Source of the DNA: Hydrocurvibacter sp036169815
GTDB taxonomy: Bacteria > Campylobacterota > Campylobacteria > Campylobacterales > Sulfurimonadaceae
Direction of reading: 5' to 3'
Assembly (NCBI GenBank): GCA_036169815.1
Contig: JAVHOA010000010.1
Location: 1 to 23,569, forward strand
DNA length: 23,569 bases
Part shown: piece by piece, positions 14,011 to 22,409 of the stretch
Position numbering within the stretch: position 1 is the first letter of the stretch
How the letters are laid out: each line of letters opens with the position of its first letter
Program-made: the position numbers and the translations under genes
The notes under the pieces: model-generated
Databases searched by the model: none
What the model saw: the letters and a program-made list of their open reading frames with translations, nothing else
Told to the model about the DNA's origin: nothing

Positions 14011-15435
14011 TTAATCCCTCTTAAAATCATCTTCTATCCTCACGATATCATCCTCACCCGTATATTCTCCCACTTGCGCTTCTATGAGCACAACTGGGAT
14101 TTTGCCCTTGTTTTCCAAGCGATGTACTTCTCCCATTTTGATGTAGGTACTTTCATTGGGGCGGACAAGTCTTGTTTCATCTCCGACGGTTACAGTAGCC
14201 GTTCCAGATACGACGATCCAGTGTTCATTTCGATGAAAGTGTTTTTGGAGACTTAGACGATTGCCAGGTTTGACTTCTATGCGTTTGATTTTATACCCCG
14301 GCGTATCTTCAAGTACCGTATAGGTTCCCCATGGTCTGCTTGCGGTTAAATGGATATTGTGCAACTGGCTTTTTTGCTCTTTGAGTTTTGCTACGATATT
14401 TTTTACTTTTTGGCTAGAACCTTTTTTAGAGACTAAAAGCGCATCACCTGTATCGACGATAATACAATCCTCTATATCAACGGTGGCGATTGTGCGTTCA
14501 TGGCCATAGATGAGATTGTTTTTGCTATCTATGCTGATATGATTTGGATTTTTGGTATTGCCAGCTTCATCTTTTGGGAGCTCATCATACAGTGCATCAA
14601 AACTTCCCACATCTGACCAGTCGATATCACTTAAAACCACTTTGACCTTATCTGATTTTTCCATCACGGCGTAGTCGATTGACTCATCTGGAATAGCTTC
14701 CATATGAGAATGTTGAATTCTTAATGTTGAATTTTCAATTTTCTTATTTTCAAATGCAACAACACAAGCTTCATATATCTTAGGAGCATATTTTTGAAGC
14801 TCTTCTAAAAACAGTCCTGCTTTAAATAGAAACATCCCAGAGTTCCAATAGTATTTTAATGGTAAATTTTGAATGCTTAATTTTGAATTTTCTTCTAGAT
14901 ACTTTGTTGCCGTTTCAAAGTTTGGCTTCTCATGAAACAATTCAACATTCAACATTAAACATTCATCATTTTCAGGCTTTGCTTCGATATAGCCAAACCC
15001 TGTTTCGGCAAACATTGGTTTGATACCAAAAGTGACGAGGTTGTTTTTAGATGCCAACTCGTGCGCTGTTTGGAGAACTTTTTGGTACTCTGTCTCATTT
15101 TTTATCAGGTGGTCACTTGGAGTTACAAGAACCATCTCTTCTTTATCAAGAGCAAGGCATGCAAGGGCAATAGCAGGAGCGGTGTTTCTTCCAACGGGTT
15201 CGAGTAAATAGCTACTTGTACTAAGATTGAGCTCTTCCATCTGATCGAGAGCTAAAAAATACTGCTCGGCATTTGAGACGATAAACTGATGCTTACACCC
15301 AAAGGAATTTCGCTCAACAGTGAGCTGAAACAATGATTTATCACCAAAAAGTTTTACAAACTGTTTTGGCATAAGAGTTCTGCTTATCGGCCACAGTCTT
15401 GTTCCACTTCCACCGCATAGGATTATGTTAGTCAT
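14011..15435 (-). CDS. manC: Mannose-1-phosphate guanylyltransferase / mannose-6-phosphate isomerase (bifunctional)
   Basis: A 474-residue two-domain enzyme. The N-terminal nucleotidyltransferase has LCGGSGTRLWPISR (6-19), PKQF (23-26), the sugar-binding FHEKP (167-171) and NSGMF (198-202). The C-terminal cupin isomerase has RPWGTY (367-372), QKHFHRNEHWIVVSGTA (397-412) with its metal-ligand histidines, and EVHR (436-439). It makes GDP-mannose from mannose-1-phosphate and can supply mannose-6-phosphate from fructose-6-phosphate. It overlaps the reductase gene by eight bases and feeds Gmd directly. Three short stretches (residues 155-166, 182-191 and 229-243) are encoded by heptanucleotide repeats and look like in-frame insertions into surface loops; see the repeat entries. 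The catalytic motifs are untouched, so the enzyme is probably active. Confidence 0.93.
   Translation of the reverse strand: MTNIILCGGSGTRLWPISRTLMPKQFVKLFGDKSLFQLTVERNSFGCKHQFIVSNAEQYFLALDQMEELNLSTSSYLLEPVGRNTAPAIALACLALDKEEMVLVTPSDHLIKNETEYQKVLQTAHELASKNNLVTFGIKPMFAETGFGYIEAKPENDECLMLNVELFHEKPNFETATKYLEENSKLSIQNLPLKYYWNSGMFLFKAGLFLEELQKYAPKIYEACVVAFENKKIENSTLRIQHSHMEAIPDESIDYAVMEKSDKVKVVLSDIDWSDVGSFDALYDELPKDEAGNTKNPNHISIDSKNNLIYGHERTIATVDIEDCIIVDTGDALLVSKKGSSQKVKNIVAKLKEQKSQLHNIHLTASRPWGTYTVLEDTPGYKIKRIEVKPGNRLSLQKHFHRNEHWIVVSGTATVTVGDETRLVRPNESTYIKMGEVHRLENKGKIPVVLIEAQVGEYTGEDDIVRIEDDFKRD
14705..14739 (+). repeat. Heptanucleotide repeat array 1 inside manC
   Basis: Five consecutive 7-base units that each end in AAT; GTTGAAT occurs twice (14712-14718 and 14726-14732) separated by TCTTAAT. 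It encodes manC residues around 229-243 (KKIENSTLRIQHS on the coding strand). Confidence 0.75.
14861..14888 (+). repeat. Heptanucleotide repeat array 2 inside manC
   Basis: Four 7-base units ending in AAT; TTTGAAT occurs at 14868-14874 and 14882-14888, separated by GCTTAAT. The order matches array 1 unit by unit with single-base changes. It encodes manC residues near 182-191 (ENSKLSIQNL). Confidence 0.75.
14937..14971 (-). repeat. Heptanucleotide repeat array 3 inside manC, inverted
   Basis: Five 7-base units ending in ATT; CAACATT occurs twice in tandem (14944-14957), followed by AAACATT and CATCATT. The reverse complement is a rotation of GTTGAAT, so this is the same unit as arrays 1 and 2 in the opposite orientation. 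It encodes manC residues around 155-166 (ENDECLMLNVEL). Confidence 0.75.
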
Positions 15436-16312
15436 GATACATATCCTCTAAAGTTTTCATAAATTTTTTTTGATTAACTGCTCCTATCAAACCAAACAGT
15501 TTCTCAGTGCTACCACTCAAACGTACGATCTCATTCTCTCGCACAAAGGCTGGATTTATTTTGATGGCTATTTTATATCCTACAATTTGATTCATTTGTT
15601 CAACGACTTCGTTGAGCGCAATCACACGGTTAGAGCATATATTGACAATCTCACTCTTAGCATCTGATTCTAAAAGTTTTTTATAAATATCACAGACATA
15701 TTCCACGTCATTAAACTCTCTAAAAACATCTGTATTCCCGAGTTCTATCTCTTGTTTACCCTCTTTAAAATGAGAGACAATCTTGGGAATCAAAAAGTGT
15801 GCTTCTTGACCAATACCTGTATAATTAAAGGGTCTTGTAATGATAATATGCAACTTATCAAAATACGTTTTCGCTATTTGCTCCATCGCCAGCTTGCTAA
15901 TACCATAATGATTGACAGGATTAGGAATCATAGTCTCATTGAGAATCGTAGATTCTTGATTCCCATACACTGTAGCACTGCTGACTAATATCACTTTTTG
16001 AGGCTGATACTTTTCAATCTCTAAAATCGATTCCAAGATATTTTCTACCGCAAGCACATTGACACGGTAAAATAACTCTTTTTCGGCATACCCCACAAAT
16101 GATATTCCAGCAAGATTGATAATATAGTCTGGAAGAATAGTTGAAATCACATTTTTTATACTTATTTTATCAGTAATGTCGCACTGTAGTATATTTTTGC
16201 CATCAGCGGGGAGATACGATGTTCCATACACACTGTATCCAGCCAAAGAAAGAAAAGAAGACAAATGCTTCCCCGTGAAACTCTCTATTCCTATGATTAA
16301 AACTTTTTTCAT
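15428..16312 (-). CDS. rmd: GDP-6-deoxy-4-keto-mannose reductase (RMD-like), probable GDP-D-rhamnose synthesis
   Basis: A 294-residue extended SDR. The nucleotide-binding loop reads GIESFTGKHL (8-17), LVSSATVYG (109-117) carries the catalytic Ser, and YxxxK is Y136/K140 (NHYGISK). TRPFNYTGIGQ (159-169) and VFREFNDVEYV (196-206) are characteristic of the RMD group and its CDP-/GDP-sugar reductase relatives. RMD reduces the Gmd product to GDP-D-rhamnose; GDP-L-fucose synthase would need epimerisation and has a longer, different C-terminus. The gene lies three bases after gmd and overlaps manC, so the three make a compact GDP-sugar cassette. The reaction is inferred from neighbours and motifs; GDP-6-deoxy-D-talose synthesis is an alternative. 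Confidence 0.75.
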   Translation of the reverse strand: MKKVLIIGIESFTGKHLSSFLSLAGYSVYGTSYLPADGKNILQCDITDKISIKNVISTILPDYIINLAGISFVGYAEKELFYRVNVLAVENILESILEIEKYQPQKVILVSSATVYGNQESTILNETMIPNPVNHYGISKLAMEQIAKTYFDKLHIIITRPFNYTGIGQEAHFLIPKIVSHFKEGKQEIELGNTDVFREFNDVEYVCDIYKKLLESDAKSEIVNICSNRVIALNEVVEQMNQIVGYKIAIKINPAFVRENEIVRLSGSTEKLFGLIGAVNQKKFMKTLEDMYHD

Positions 16313-16315
16313 AGC

Positions 16316-17350
16316 TTAAAAACTAAACCCAATTTCATTTCTTCTTAAATCTTCTTTTACCATCATTGCACACAACTCTTCAAGAGTACATTTTGGTTCC
16401 CATCCTAGGATATCTTTTGCTTTTTGTGGATTACCGATGAGCAGTTCTACTTCGCATGGTCTATAAAATTTCGGATTTACTTTTACAAGTGTTTTTCCCG
16501 TAGCCTTATCGACTGCAATTTCATTTTCTTCACTACCGCTAAACTCTAGTTCTATCCCAGCGGCTTTAAACGCCATGGTGACAAAATCTCTGACCGTTTC
16601 CGTTCTGTTCGTAGCTAAAACATACGTGTCAGGCTTATCCGCTTGAAGCATGAGATACATCCCCTCGACATAATCTTTGGCATATCCCCAGTCACGTTTG
16701 GCATCCATATTTCCAAGCTCTAAGCACTCCAACTTGCCAAGTTTTATTTTTGCAACACTGTCAGTAATCTTACGCGTTACAAACTCTCGTCCACGTAAAG
16801 GAGACTCATGATTAAAGAGGATTCCAGTGCATCCGAAGATATTGTATGACTCACGATAATTGATTACCATCCAGTGAGCATAAAGCTTTGCTACGCCATA
16901 CGGACTTCTAGGATACAATGGTGTTTTTTCAGTCTGAGGAATCTCTTGTACTTTTCCAAACATTTCAGAAGTGGACGCTTGATAAAACTTGATCTTTGGA
17001 TTTACTATCCTGATAGCTTCGAGTAAATGGACACAGCCCAACCCAGTAATGTGCGCAGTAGCCAATGGCTGATCAAAAGAAACCCCTACGAAACTTTGTG
17101 CCGCAAGATTGTAAATCTCATCAGGTTGGATTTGTGTAACCATACGAATACTATTGGATGCATCGGTGAGATCGTACTCAACCAAATGAAGATTCGAATG
17201 TTTATCAATCCCAAGTTCCTCAATACGCCAAAAGTTCACCGATGCTGTACGACGATACGCTCCATATACTTCATACCCTTTATTCAACAACAATTGAGCG
17301 AGATATGGCCCATCTTGCCCTGTGATTCCTGTAATGATTGCTTTTTTCAT
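16316..17350 (-). CDS. gmd: GDP-mannose 4,6-dehydratase
   Basis: A 344-residue extended SDR with GITGQDGPYLAQLL (8-21), YGAYRRTAS, QASTSEMFG (124-132) with the catalytic Thr/Ser-Glu, and Y151/K155 in SPYGVAKLYAHW. NHESPLRGREFVTRKI (180-195) and RDWGYAKDYVEGMY are diagnostic for Gmd. It converts GDP-D-mannose to GDP-4-keto-6-deoxy-D-mannose, the substrate of the next gene. I use ATG 17350, which overlaps the upstream TGA as ATGA; the frame extends to a GTG at 17362 that would overlap AAGGAG, the likely ribosome site, so the longer form is less likely. Confidence 0.95.
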   Translation of the reverse strand: MKKAIITGITGQDGPYLAQLLLNKGYEVYGAYRRTASVNFWRIEELGIDKHSNLHLVEYDLTDASNSIRMVTQIQPDEIYNLAAQSFVGVSFDQPLATAHITGLGCVHLLEAIRIVNPKIKFYQASTSEMFGKVQEIPQTEKTPLYPRSPYGVAKLYAHWMVINYRESYNIFGCTGILFNHESPLRGREFVTRKITDSVAKIKLGKLECLELGNMDAKRDWGYAKDYVEGMYLMLQADKPDTYVLATNRTETVRDFVTMAFKAAGIELEFSGSEENEIAVDKATGKTLVKVNPKFYRPCEVELLIGNPQKAKDILGWEPKCTLEELCAMMVKEDLRRNEIGFSF

Positions 17351-18492
17351 TGTTTTTTCCACTCCTTATAAATTGAATTTACTTTCTCTTCGAACTCTTT
17401 TTCAAACCGTTCTTTGCTAAAACGCAATGCATTTTGTCGTATTGTAACCTTATTAAACTTTGAACTATTTTTTTCAAACAACTCAACAGCATTCAAAAGT
17501 GATGGCATTGATTGCTCTTCAAAAAATATTCCCGTATCACTTTCTTTTACATTCCTTATATGCGCATAACTACCAATGATCGTTTCTAAGGCTGCACCTT
17601 TACCAAATGCAATCACAGGAGTACCGCACGCTTGTGCTTCGATTGGAGCTATACCAAAATCCTCTTCGGCAGCAAAAATATATGCTTTAGATTTTTGTAT
17701 GATGTTTTTCATGTCTTCAAATGATTGGTAGCCTAAAAGTTCGACGTTTTTACCCGCTTTGGCTTTGATTTTTTCCCAGTCTGGCCCCGTACCTATTACG
17801 ATTAATTTATGATTCGTTTGAGACATCGCTTCGACGATAAGATCAATCTTTTTATACGGAACCATCCGTGATGATGTTACATAGTAATCCTCTGTAATGT
17901 CACCTATAGTAAAACTGCTGGTATCGACAGGGGGATAGATGACGTCCGCTTTTTTACCATAAATTTTCTCGATTCGACGGGCTATGTAATGCGATATAGC
18001 AATATAATGATCAACACGATGTGCAGTTGAGACATCCCATAGACGGATTTTATGAAGAAAATATTTTGCTAACCATCCTTTGAGCCCTTTGTCGAGCCCG
18101 CTTTCTCGTAAATATTGGAAATGTAAATCCCATGCATAGCGAATAGGTGAATAGACATAGCTGATATGAAGCTGATCTGGACGCGTTAACACTCCTTTTG
18201 CTACTGCATGAGAGGATGAGAGGATCACCTCATACTCACTCAAATCAAACTGTTCAACAGCCAGTGGAAATAAAGGGAGATAATTTCGATATTTTTTCTT
18301 GGCGAATGGCAAATTTTGAATAAAAGAAGTTTGAGCTTTTTTACCTTTTAGGATAATCTCTCGATCTTTGTCGCTCAAAAAATCAATAAGACTATACACT
18401 TCAAAATCATCCCATATGTTTGTAAAACTCTCCACACATCTTTCAGCTCCTCCAAAATCATTTAACCAATCATGCACTAATGCTTTTTTCAT
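17347..18492 (-). CDS. GT4 family glycosyltransferase, WbaZ/WbpZ-like
   Basis: A 381-residue GT-B enzyme beginning MKKALVHDWLNDFGGAE (acceptor loop at 13-17). It has YVYSPIRYAWD (112-122), a signature of the WbaZ/WbpZ/WbdB mannosyl- and rhamnosyltransferase group, SRMVPYKKIDL (208-218) and the EX7E pair E277/E285 in EEDFGIAPIEAQACGTPVIAFG. Relatives add mannose or D-rhamnose from GDP-sugars, in line with the gmd-rmd-manC cassette immediately downstream. It is coupled by ATGA overlaps on both sides. Donor GDP-D-rhamnose is inference from context. Confidence 0.88.
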   Translation of the reverse strand: MKKALVHDWLNDFGGAERCVESFTNIWDDFEVYSLIDFLSDKDREIILKGKKAQTSFIQNLPFAKKKYRNYLPLFPLAVEQFDLSEYEVILSSSHAVAKGVLTRPDQLHISYVYSPIRYAWDLHFQYLRESGLDKGLKGWLAKYFLHKIRLWDVSTAHRVDHYIAISHYIARRIEKIYGKKADVIYPPVDTSSFTIGDITEDYYVTSSRMVPYKKIDLIVEAMSQTNHKLIVIGTGPDWEKIKAKAGKNVELLGYQSFEDMKNIIQKSKAYIFAAEEDFGIAPIEAQACGTPVIAFGKGAALETIIGSYAHIRNVKESDTGIFFEEQSMPSLLNAVELFEKNSSKFNKVTIRQNALRFSKERFEKEFEEKVNSIYKEWKKQ

Positions 18493-19574
18493 TTTAAATC
18501 CTCAATAATATTTATTATCTTTTTCGCCGACTCTTCCCAACTAAACCGTTTGATATTTTCAAAGCCTTTGACCCGTAGCTCATTTTGTAAAACTTCATCC
18601 GCCAATACCATCTTTATCTTTTCTGCTATGTCTTCTACACTATAGGGGTCACAATATACGACACTATCACCGCATGCTTCGGGTAAACTGGCAGCATTGG
18701 AACAAACAACAGGACAGCCACACGCTTGTGCTTCTAGCGGTGGGATGCCAAAACCTTCATAGAGAGAGGGGAATACAAATAGTTTAGATAAATTGTAAAT
18801 AGCTGGTATATCATTATCCTCCACGTAACCAGTGAAATGAATTCTATTTTTTAGTTCTTGAGTATCTTTGATAAGATTTGCTATTTCATCATCGCCTGTT
18901 ATAAACCCGTCTTTTTTCCCTACAACTACCAAGTCAATATCTGAAATAGTTTTTAACGCTAATAGCAAATTCTTTATATTTTTGTGTGGTTTAACATTAC
19001 CAACAAATAGTATAAAGCTATTAGGCAGTTTATATTTCTCTTTTATAGTATCTAAAATGGCTTTATCTTCGGTCTCTTTAAATTTATCAAAATCAATGGC
19101 ACACCCAATAATATGATTCGCACTTATCCCTGTATATTTTAATATTTCAGAGTGTGAAAAAGATGAATCAGTCAACACTATATCTGATTTTCTGACCGCC
19201 TTATTTATAACAAGCTTGGCATAAAGCTGCTGTTTTAAACTCAAATCATTATAAAAAGCCAAGTGGAATACGTCGTGTATGGTTACTAATCTTTTTTTTG
19301 CACGAATAGGCAATAAAGGTATATTATAATGAGGCGACCAAAAAACATCACATTTTGGTATTTTATTAAATAACTCAAATTGTTCTTTTATAGAATAAAT
19401 GTTTGAGTTACATTCTATAATTTTCACTTTATTTGACCACTCATGTTTTAATATTTCTTGAGCACTTCCAAGCAATGTAATATCAAACTTTTGCACTAAC
19501 AATGGAACGATATTTTTTATATATGTTCCTATTCCTGAGGCATTATGCATTCTAAAATCAACAGTAACTTTCAT
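18489..19574 (-). CDS. GT4 family glycosyltransferase, WbpY/MtfB-like
   Basis: A 361-residue GT-B enzyme. MKVTVDFRMHNASGIGTYIKN holds the acceptor loop SGIGTYI (13-19); SPHYNIPLL (80-88), TIHDVFHL (98-105), FVGNVKPHKNI (190-200) and E273/E281 in SLYEGFGIPPLEAQACGCPVV complete the family 4 pattern. The SGIGRY-type loop with the HD.FHL segment is typical of the mannosyltransferase B/WbpY group that elongates mannan or D-rhamnan O-chains. Start ATG follows the wzy-like stop by two bases, with AAAGGAAAT as ribosome site, and the 3' end overlaps the next GT4 gene by four bases. Confidence 0.88.
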   Translation of the reverse strand: MKVTVDFRMHNASGIGTYIKNIVPLLVQKFDITLLGSAQEILKHEWSNKVKIIECNSNIYSIKEQFELFNKIPKCDVFWSPHYNIPLLPIRAKKRLVTIHDVFHLAFYNDLSLKQQLYAKLVINKAVRKSDIVLTDSSFSHSEILKYTGISANHIIGCAIDFDKFKETEDKAILDTIKEKYKLPNSFILFVGNVKPHKNIKNLLLALKTISDIDLVVVGKKDGFITGDDEIANLIKDTQELKNRIHFTGYVEDNDIPAIYNLSKLFVFPSLYEGFGIPPLEAQACGCPVVCSNAASLPEACGDSVVYCDPYSVEDIAEKIKMVLADEVLQNELRVKGFENIKRFSWEESAKKIINIIEDLK

Positions 19575-19576
19575 AT

Positions 19577-20806
19577 CTATATTTCCTTTTGATTGTAATC
19601 AATTCTACGATAAAACAAGAATGAATATAAGATTAAATAATATAACATATTTACAGGGAAAACCCCTTCTAATGGTAAGTTTATCATTGCAATTGAATAT
19701 GATAATATAAAAGTCAATAATGATGACAATACCGAAGTAGCAATATTATTTCCTTTAAAATGATAAAACAAGCGTAATGCTGCTAAAAAACTTAATAGCA
19801 ATAATAAAATTTGAAGAAAAACAAATAACGCACCAAAATTAAATAACAGATTTAAATATCCTGATTCGCCAACCATTCCTTGACTTCCACCAACAAGTAG
19901 TGTTTTTCCCGTAATTTGATTCAGCATTGAGAAAACATTAATATGCTGTTCAGCACTGAGACTTTTTAATTCAATAAACAACTGGATATATTCAAATAAA
20001 TATAACCAAATCACCATAATAAATATTCCAAATAAAAAAAATAAAACTTGCATAAAAATTAAATCATTTCTTTTTCGAAATAATAAAAATCTTAAAAGTA
20101 AAACTAAAATATAAGCAACAATAAAACTAGAAATTCCTGTAAGGCTTTGTGTTGCAATTAAACACAAAAATATTAGTATGCGTAATATATTTCTATTAAA
20201 TTTATTTTTTAAAAGATCAGGGGCGAAAGAGAATAGAGCCAAAAAAACTGCAAATCCATTAGAATCATCAAATACGGAACCAAATCTTACACTTATTGAG
20301 TTTTCATAAGCTAAAGCAGGTAATCTACCTATATAAAAAAATAGAAAAATTTGAAATAAATCAATAAATATAAATATAAATACGATATGAAGTAAATATT
20401 TTTTTAAAATAAAAAAATATTTATTAGCAAAGTCATAAAAGAAAAGAAATGCAAATATACTTCCTAAAAAAAAAATACTTTCAACTGCATAAATATTGCT
20501 TGCAAGCAATCCTATTGTAATGCCAAGTGAAAACAACGCAAAAGTGACTATAATAGATAATACTTGTATTGAATCATACTTCCTAATGAATCCTACGTTT
20601 GTACTCATTTTTTTAGATGTAATAAAATAAATAATTGGTAACGCAAAAATAATTGATAAAAAAATGTACTTCCCAAGAGACAAAATTATTGGAGTGTCAG
20701 AATAAGTAGGTGAAGTAGTTGAGCTATTTATTTGGAATGCGTATCTATAGGAGAGATAGAATAAAGCAATAAATATCCCAAATATAAACAGCTTTGAGCC
20801 TTTCAT
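19577..20806 (-). CDS. Wzy-like O-polysaccharide polymerase (multi-pass membrane protein)
   Basis: About 409 mostly hydrophobic residues with ten or more membrane helices and a longer outside loop with FELKS-type charges and GGSQGMVGESGYLNLLFNFG near residues 305-325, a pattern close to the G-x-SGYL/LFxFG stretch of Wzy polymerases. Proteins of this type diverge strongly, so the name rests on topology, size and place in an O-antigen operon. The start is ATG 20806, whose first base is shared with the upstream TGA (TGATG); a TTG three bases earlier is possible but unnecessary. Very low GC and low complexity are typical of Wzy genes. Confidence 0.72.
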   Translation of the reverse strand: MKGSKLFIFGIFIALFYLSYRYAFQINSSTTSPTYSDTPIILSLGKYIFLSIIFALPIIYFITSKKMSTNVGFIRKYDSIQVLSIIVTFALFSLGITIGLLASNIYAVESIFFLGSIFAFLFFYDFANKYFFILKKYLLHIVFIFIFIDLFQIFLFFYIGRLPALAYENSISVRFGSVFDDSNGFAVFLALFSFAPDLLKNKFNRNILRILIFLCLIATQSLTGISSFIVAYILVLLLRFLLFRKRNDLIFMQVLFFLFGIFIMVIWLYLFEYIQLFIELKSLSAEQHINVFSMLNQITGKTLLVGGSQGMVGESGYLNLLFNFGALFVFLQILLLLLSFLAALRLFYHFKGNNIATSVLSSLLTFILSYSIAMINLPLEGVFPVNMLYYLILYSFLFYRRIDYNQKEI

Positions 20807-21837
20807 CAAATCCCAATTCTTGGGGAATGACCAAGTATTTTTCTAATTATTTTGACCATTCCATCGTATCCTTTCATTTTCAAAACATAACCTAAGAGAA
20901 TATGAGTATAAAAATAAAATTCATCTTTCATACCAAGCTGCATAAATCCACGAATCATTTTAAGATAATATTTAAAAGGCAAATTCAACTGATCTCTAAT
21001 ATATGGATAAAAATAGGTTGCAATATCTTTCTTAACTGCTTTATAAATCTTTTTATCAGAAGAGTCGTCAATATAATCTGCTATTTTAAGCATCCCTTCT
21101 ACCATATAAAGACGACCTTCATACAAATAACTACCAGGTGAAAAATTTTCTTTTTCAACTTCCGCATTGCCAAAATCTGGTTCAATTCCATCCCTTGAAT
21201 ATGTTTGAACTGATGAAATATAATAACCTTTATTCGTTTTAAGCAACATGCTAGCCAAATACATTTGATAAAATAAATGCCCATCAAATCTATCTGTTGC
21301 AACACGCAGAGCATCATTGCGTTTAAAAACCAAGCCAGAAAGAACTCCAACTCGTCTAAAGAAAAAATGAATTGCCTCAAGTCCAGAATCGAAAAGTTTA
21401 TCTTCAGGTAAATGCCTTACTGTATCTTGGATATTACTCGGCTCTCCTAAAAACCATTGATAAGCTCTTGAAATAACAGCTACTTCTGGATTGCTTTTTA
21501 GAACATTCAAAATTCGTTCAATTGCACCTGAAGCTAATATATCATCATTGCCCATAAATAGACAGTACTCACCCGTAGCTTTTTCCAAAAGTTCTCTAAA
21601 GTTTTTGTCATATCCAAGATTCTTTTTATTTTCGTAATACTTTATTTTTGATTTATCCAAATTTTTATCTATAATAAATTGCTCAACTACCTGTTTGATT
21701 TTCTCTCTCTCAGGAGACACATCTTCACAAATAATAATATCCAGACCCTCATAATCCTGCACTAAAATTGAGTTAAGCAATGGTTCCATAAACTGATATC
21801 TATTATAAGCCGGTATACATACACTAATTTTTATCAT
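20806..21837 (-). CDS. GT2 family glycosyltransferase
   Basis: A 343-residue GT-A enzyme. MIKISVCIPAYNR opens the fold, CED (37-39) binds the nucleotide, and MGNDD (95-99) is the DxD-equivalent metal site (NDD). The middle (VISRAYQWF, RRVGVLSGLVFKRNDAL) matches the abequosyl/rhamnosyl-type GT2 group annotated as WbbL- or Abe-like. The C-terminal third is a helical extension without membrane segments. It begins two bases after the acyltransferase stop and its TGA shares a base with the polymerase ATG. The sugar transferred is unknown. Confidence 0.87.
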   Translation of the reverse strand: MIKISVCIPAYNRYQFMEPLLNSILVQDYEGLDIIICEDVSPEREKIKQVVEQFIIDKNLDKSKIKYYENKKNLGYDKNFRELLEKATGEYCLFMGNDDILASGAIERILNVLKSNPEVAVISRAYQWFLGEPSNIQDTVRHLPEDKLFDSGLEAIHFFFRRVGVLSGLVFKRNDALRVATDRFDGHLFYQMYLASMLLKTNKGYYISSVQTYSRDGIEPDFGNAEVEKENFSPGSYLYEGRLYMVEGMLKIADYIDDSSDKKIYKAVKKDIATYFYPYIRDQLNLPFKYYLKMIRGFMQLGMKDEFYFYTHILLGYVLKMKGYDGMVKIIRKILGHSPRIGI

Positions 21838-21839
21838 TT

Positions 21840-22409
21840 TTAATTCCTTATTTTCTTAGCTGGTACGCCCGCTATTATTATGTTGCTTTCAAATACACCT
21901 TTCACTACGCTATTAGCACCTACAACACAATTATCCCCAATCTGCGTCCCTGCCAATATCACAGCACCATCCCCTATCCAGCAATTTTTGCCTATAATAA
22001 TATTCTCTTCATCAGCCAGTGGACGGTTCTTGGGCATAATCTCGTTTTCCAATTGTCGTAAAGCATAATTTTTGTAGTGACCATGACTGTGATCTCCTAT
22101 ATACACTTTACTTCCTATTAGCGTCCCATTACCTATAGAAATATGTTTAATAGCACTGATGTGAACGAAATCGCTCAATGCTACATCATTACCCATCTGA
22201 ATAATTGGCTTAAAAGTTTGTGTATTATATTGATTCACTGCTTCAATCCAACAAAAATCTCCAATAATTACATTTTTTCCAACTCTATAACCATTACCTC
22301 TAATTTTACAACTCGTACCTACAGTCCGAAACTTAACATCTAAATGCAAATACACAAAAAAAGCACGTAGCCTATTTTTTAATGATACATATTTATTAAT
22401 TATCTTCAT
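21840..22409 (-). CDS. Left-handed beta-helix acyltransferase (hexapeptide, WbbJ/LacA type)
   Basis: A 189-residue hexapeptide-repeat acyltransferase. Imperfect [LIV]-G-x4 turns run through VGKNVIIGDFCWI, MGNDVALSDFVHI, IGNGTLIGSKVYIGDHSHG (92-110), IIIGKNCWIGDGAVILAGTQIGDNCVVGANSVV and end with the standard GVPAKKIRN. H107/H109 in the GDHSHG loop are at the usual catalytic position. It would add an acetyl group from acetyl-CoA to a hydroxyl of an O-unit sugar. It overlaps the upstream GT4 gene by four bases (ATGA). Confidence 0.9.
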   Translation of the reverse strand: MKIINKYVSLKNRLRAFFVYLHLDVKFRTVGTSCKIRGNGYRVGKNVIIGDFCWIEAVNQYNTQTFKPIIQMGNDVALSDFVHISAIKHISIGNGTLIGSKVYIGDHSHGHYKNYALRQLENEIMPKNRPLADEENIIIGKNCWIGDGAVILAGTQIGDNCVVGANSVVKGVFESNIIIAGVPAKKIRN

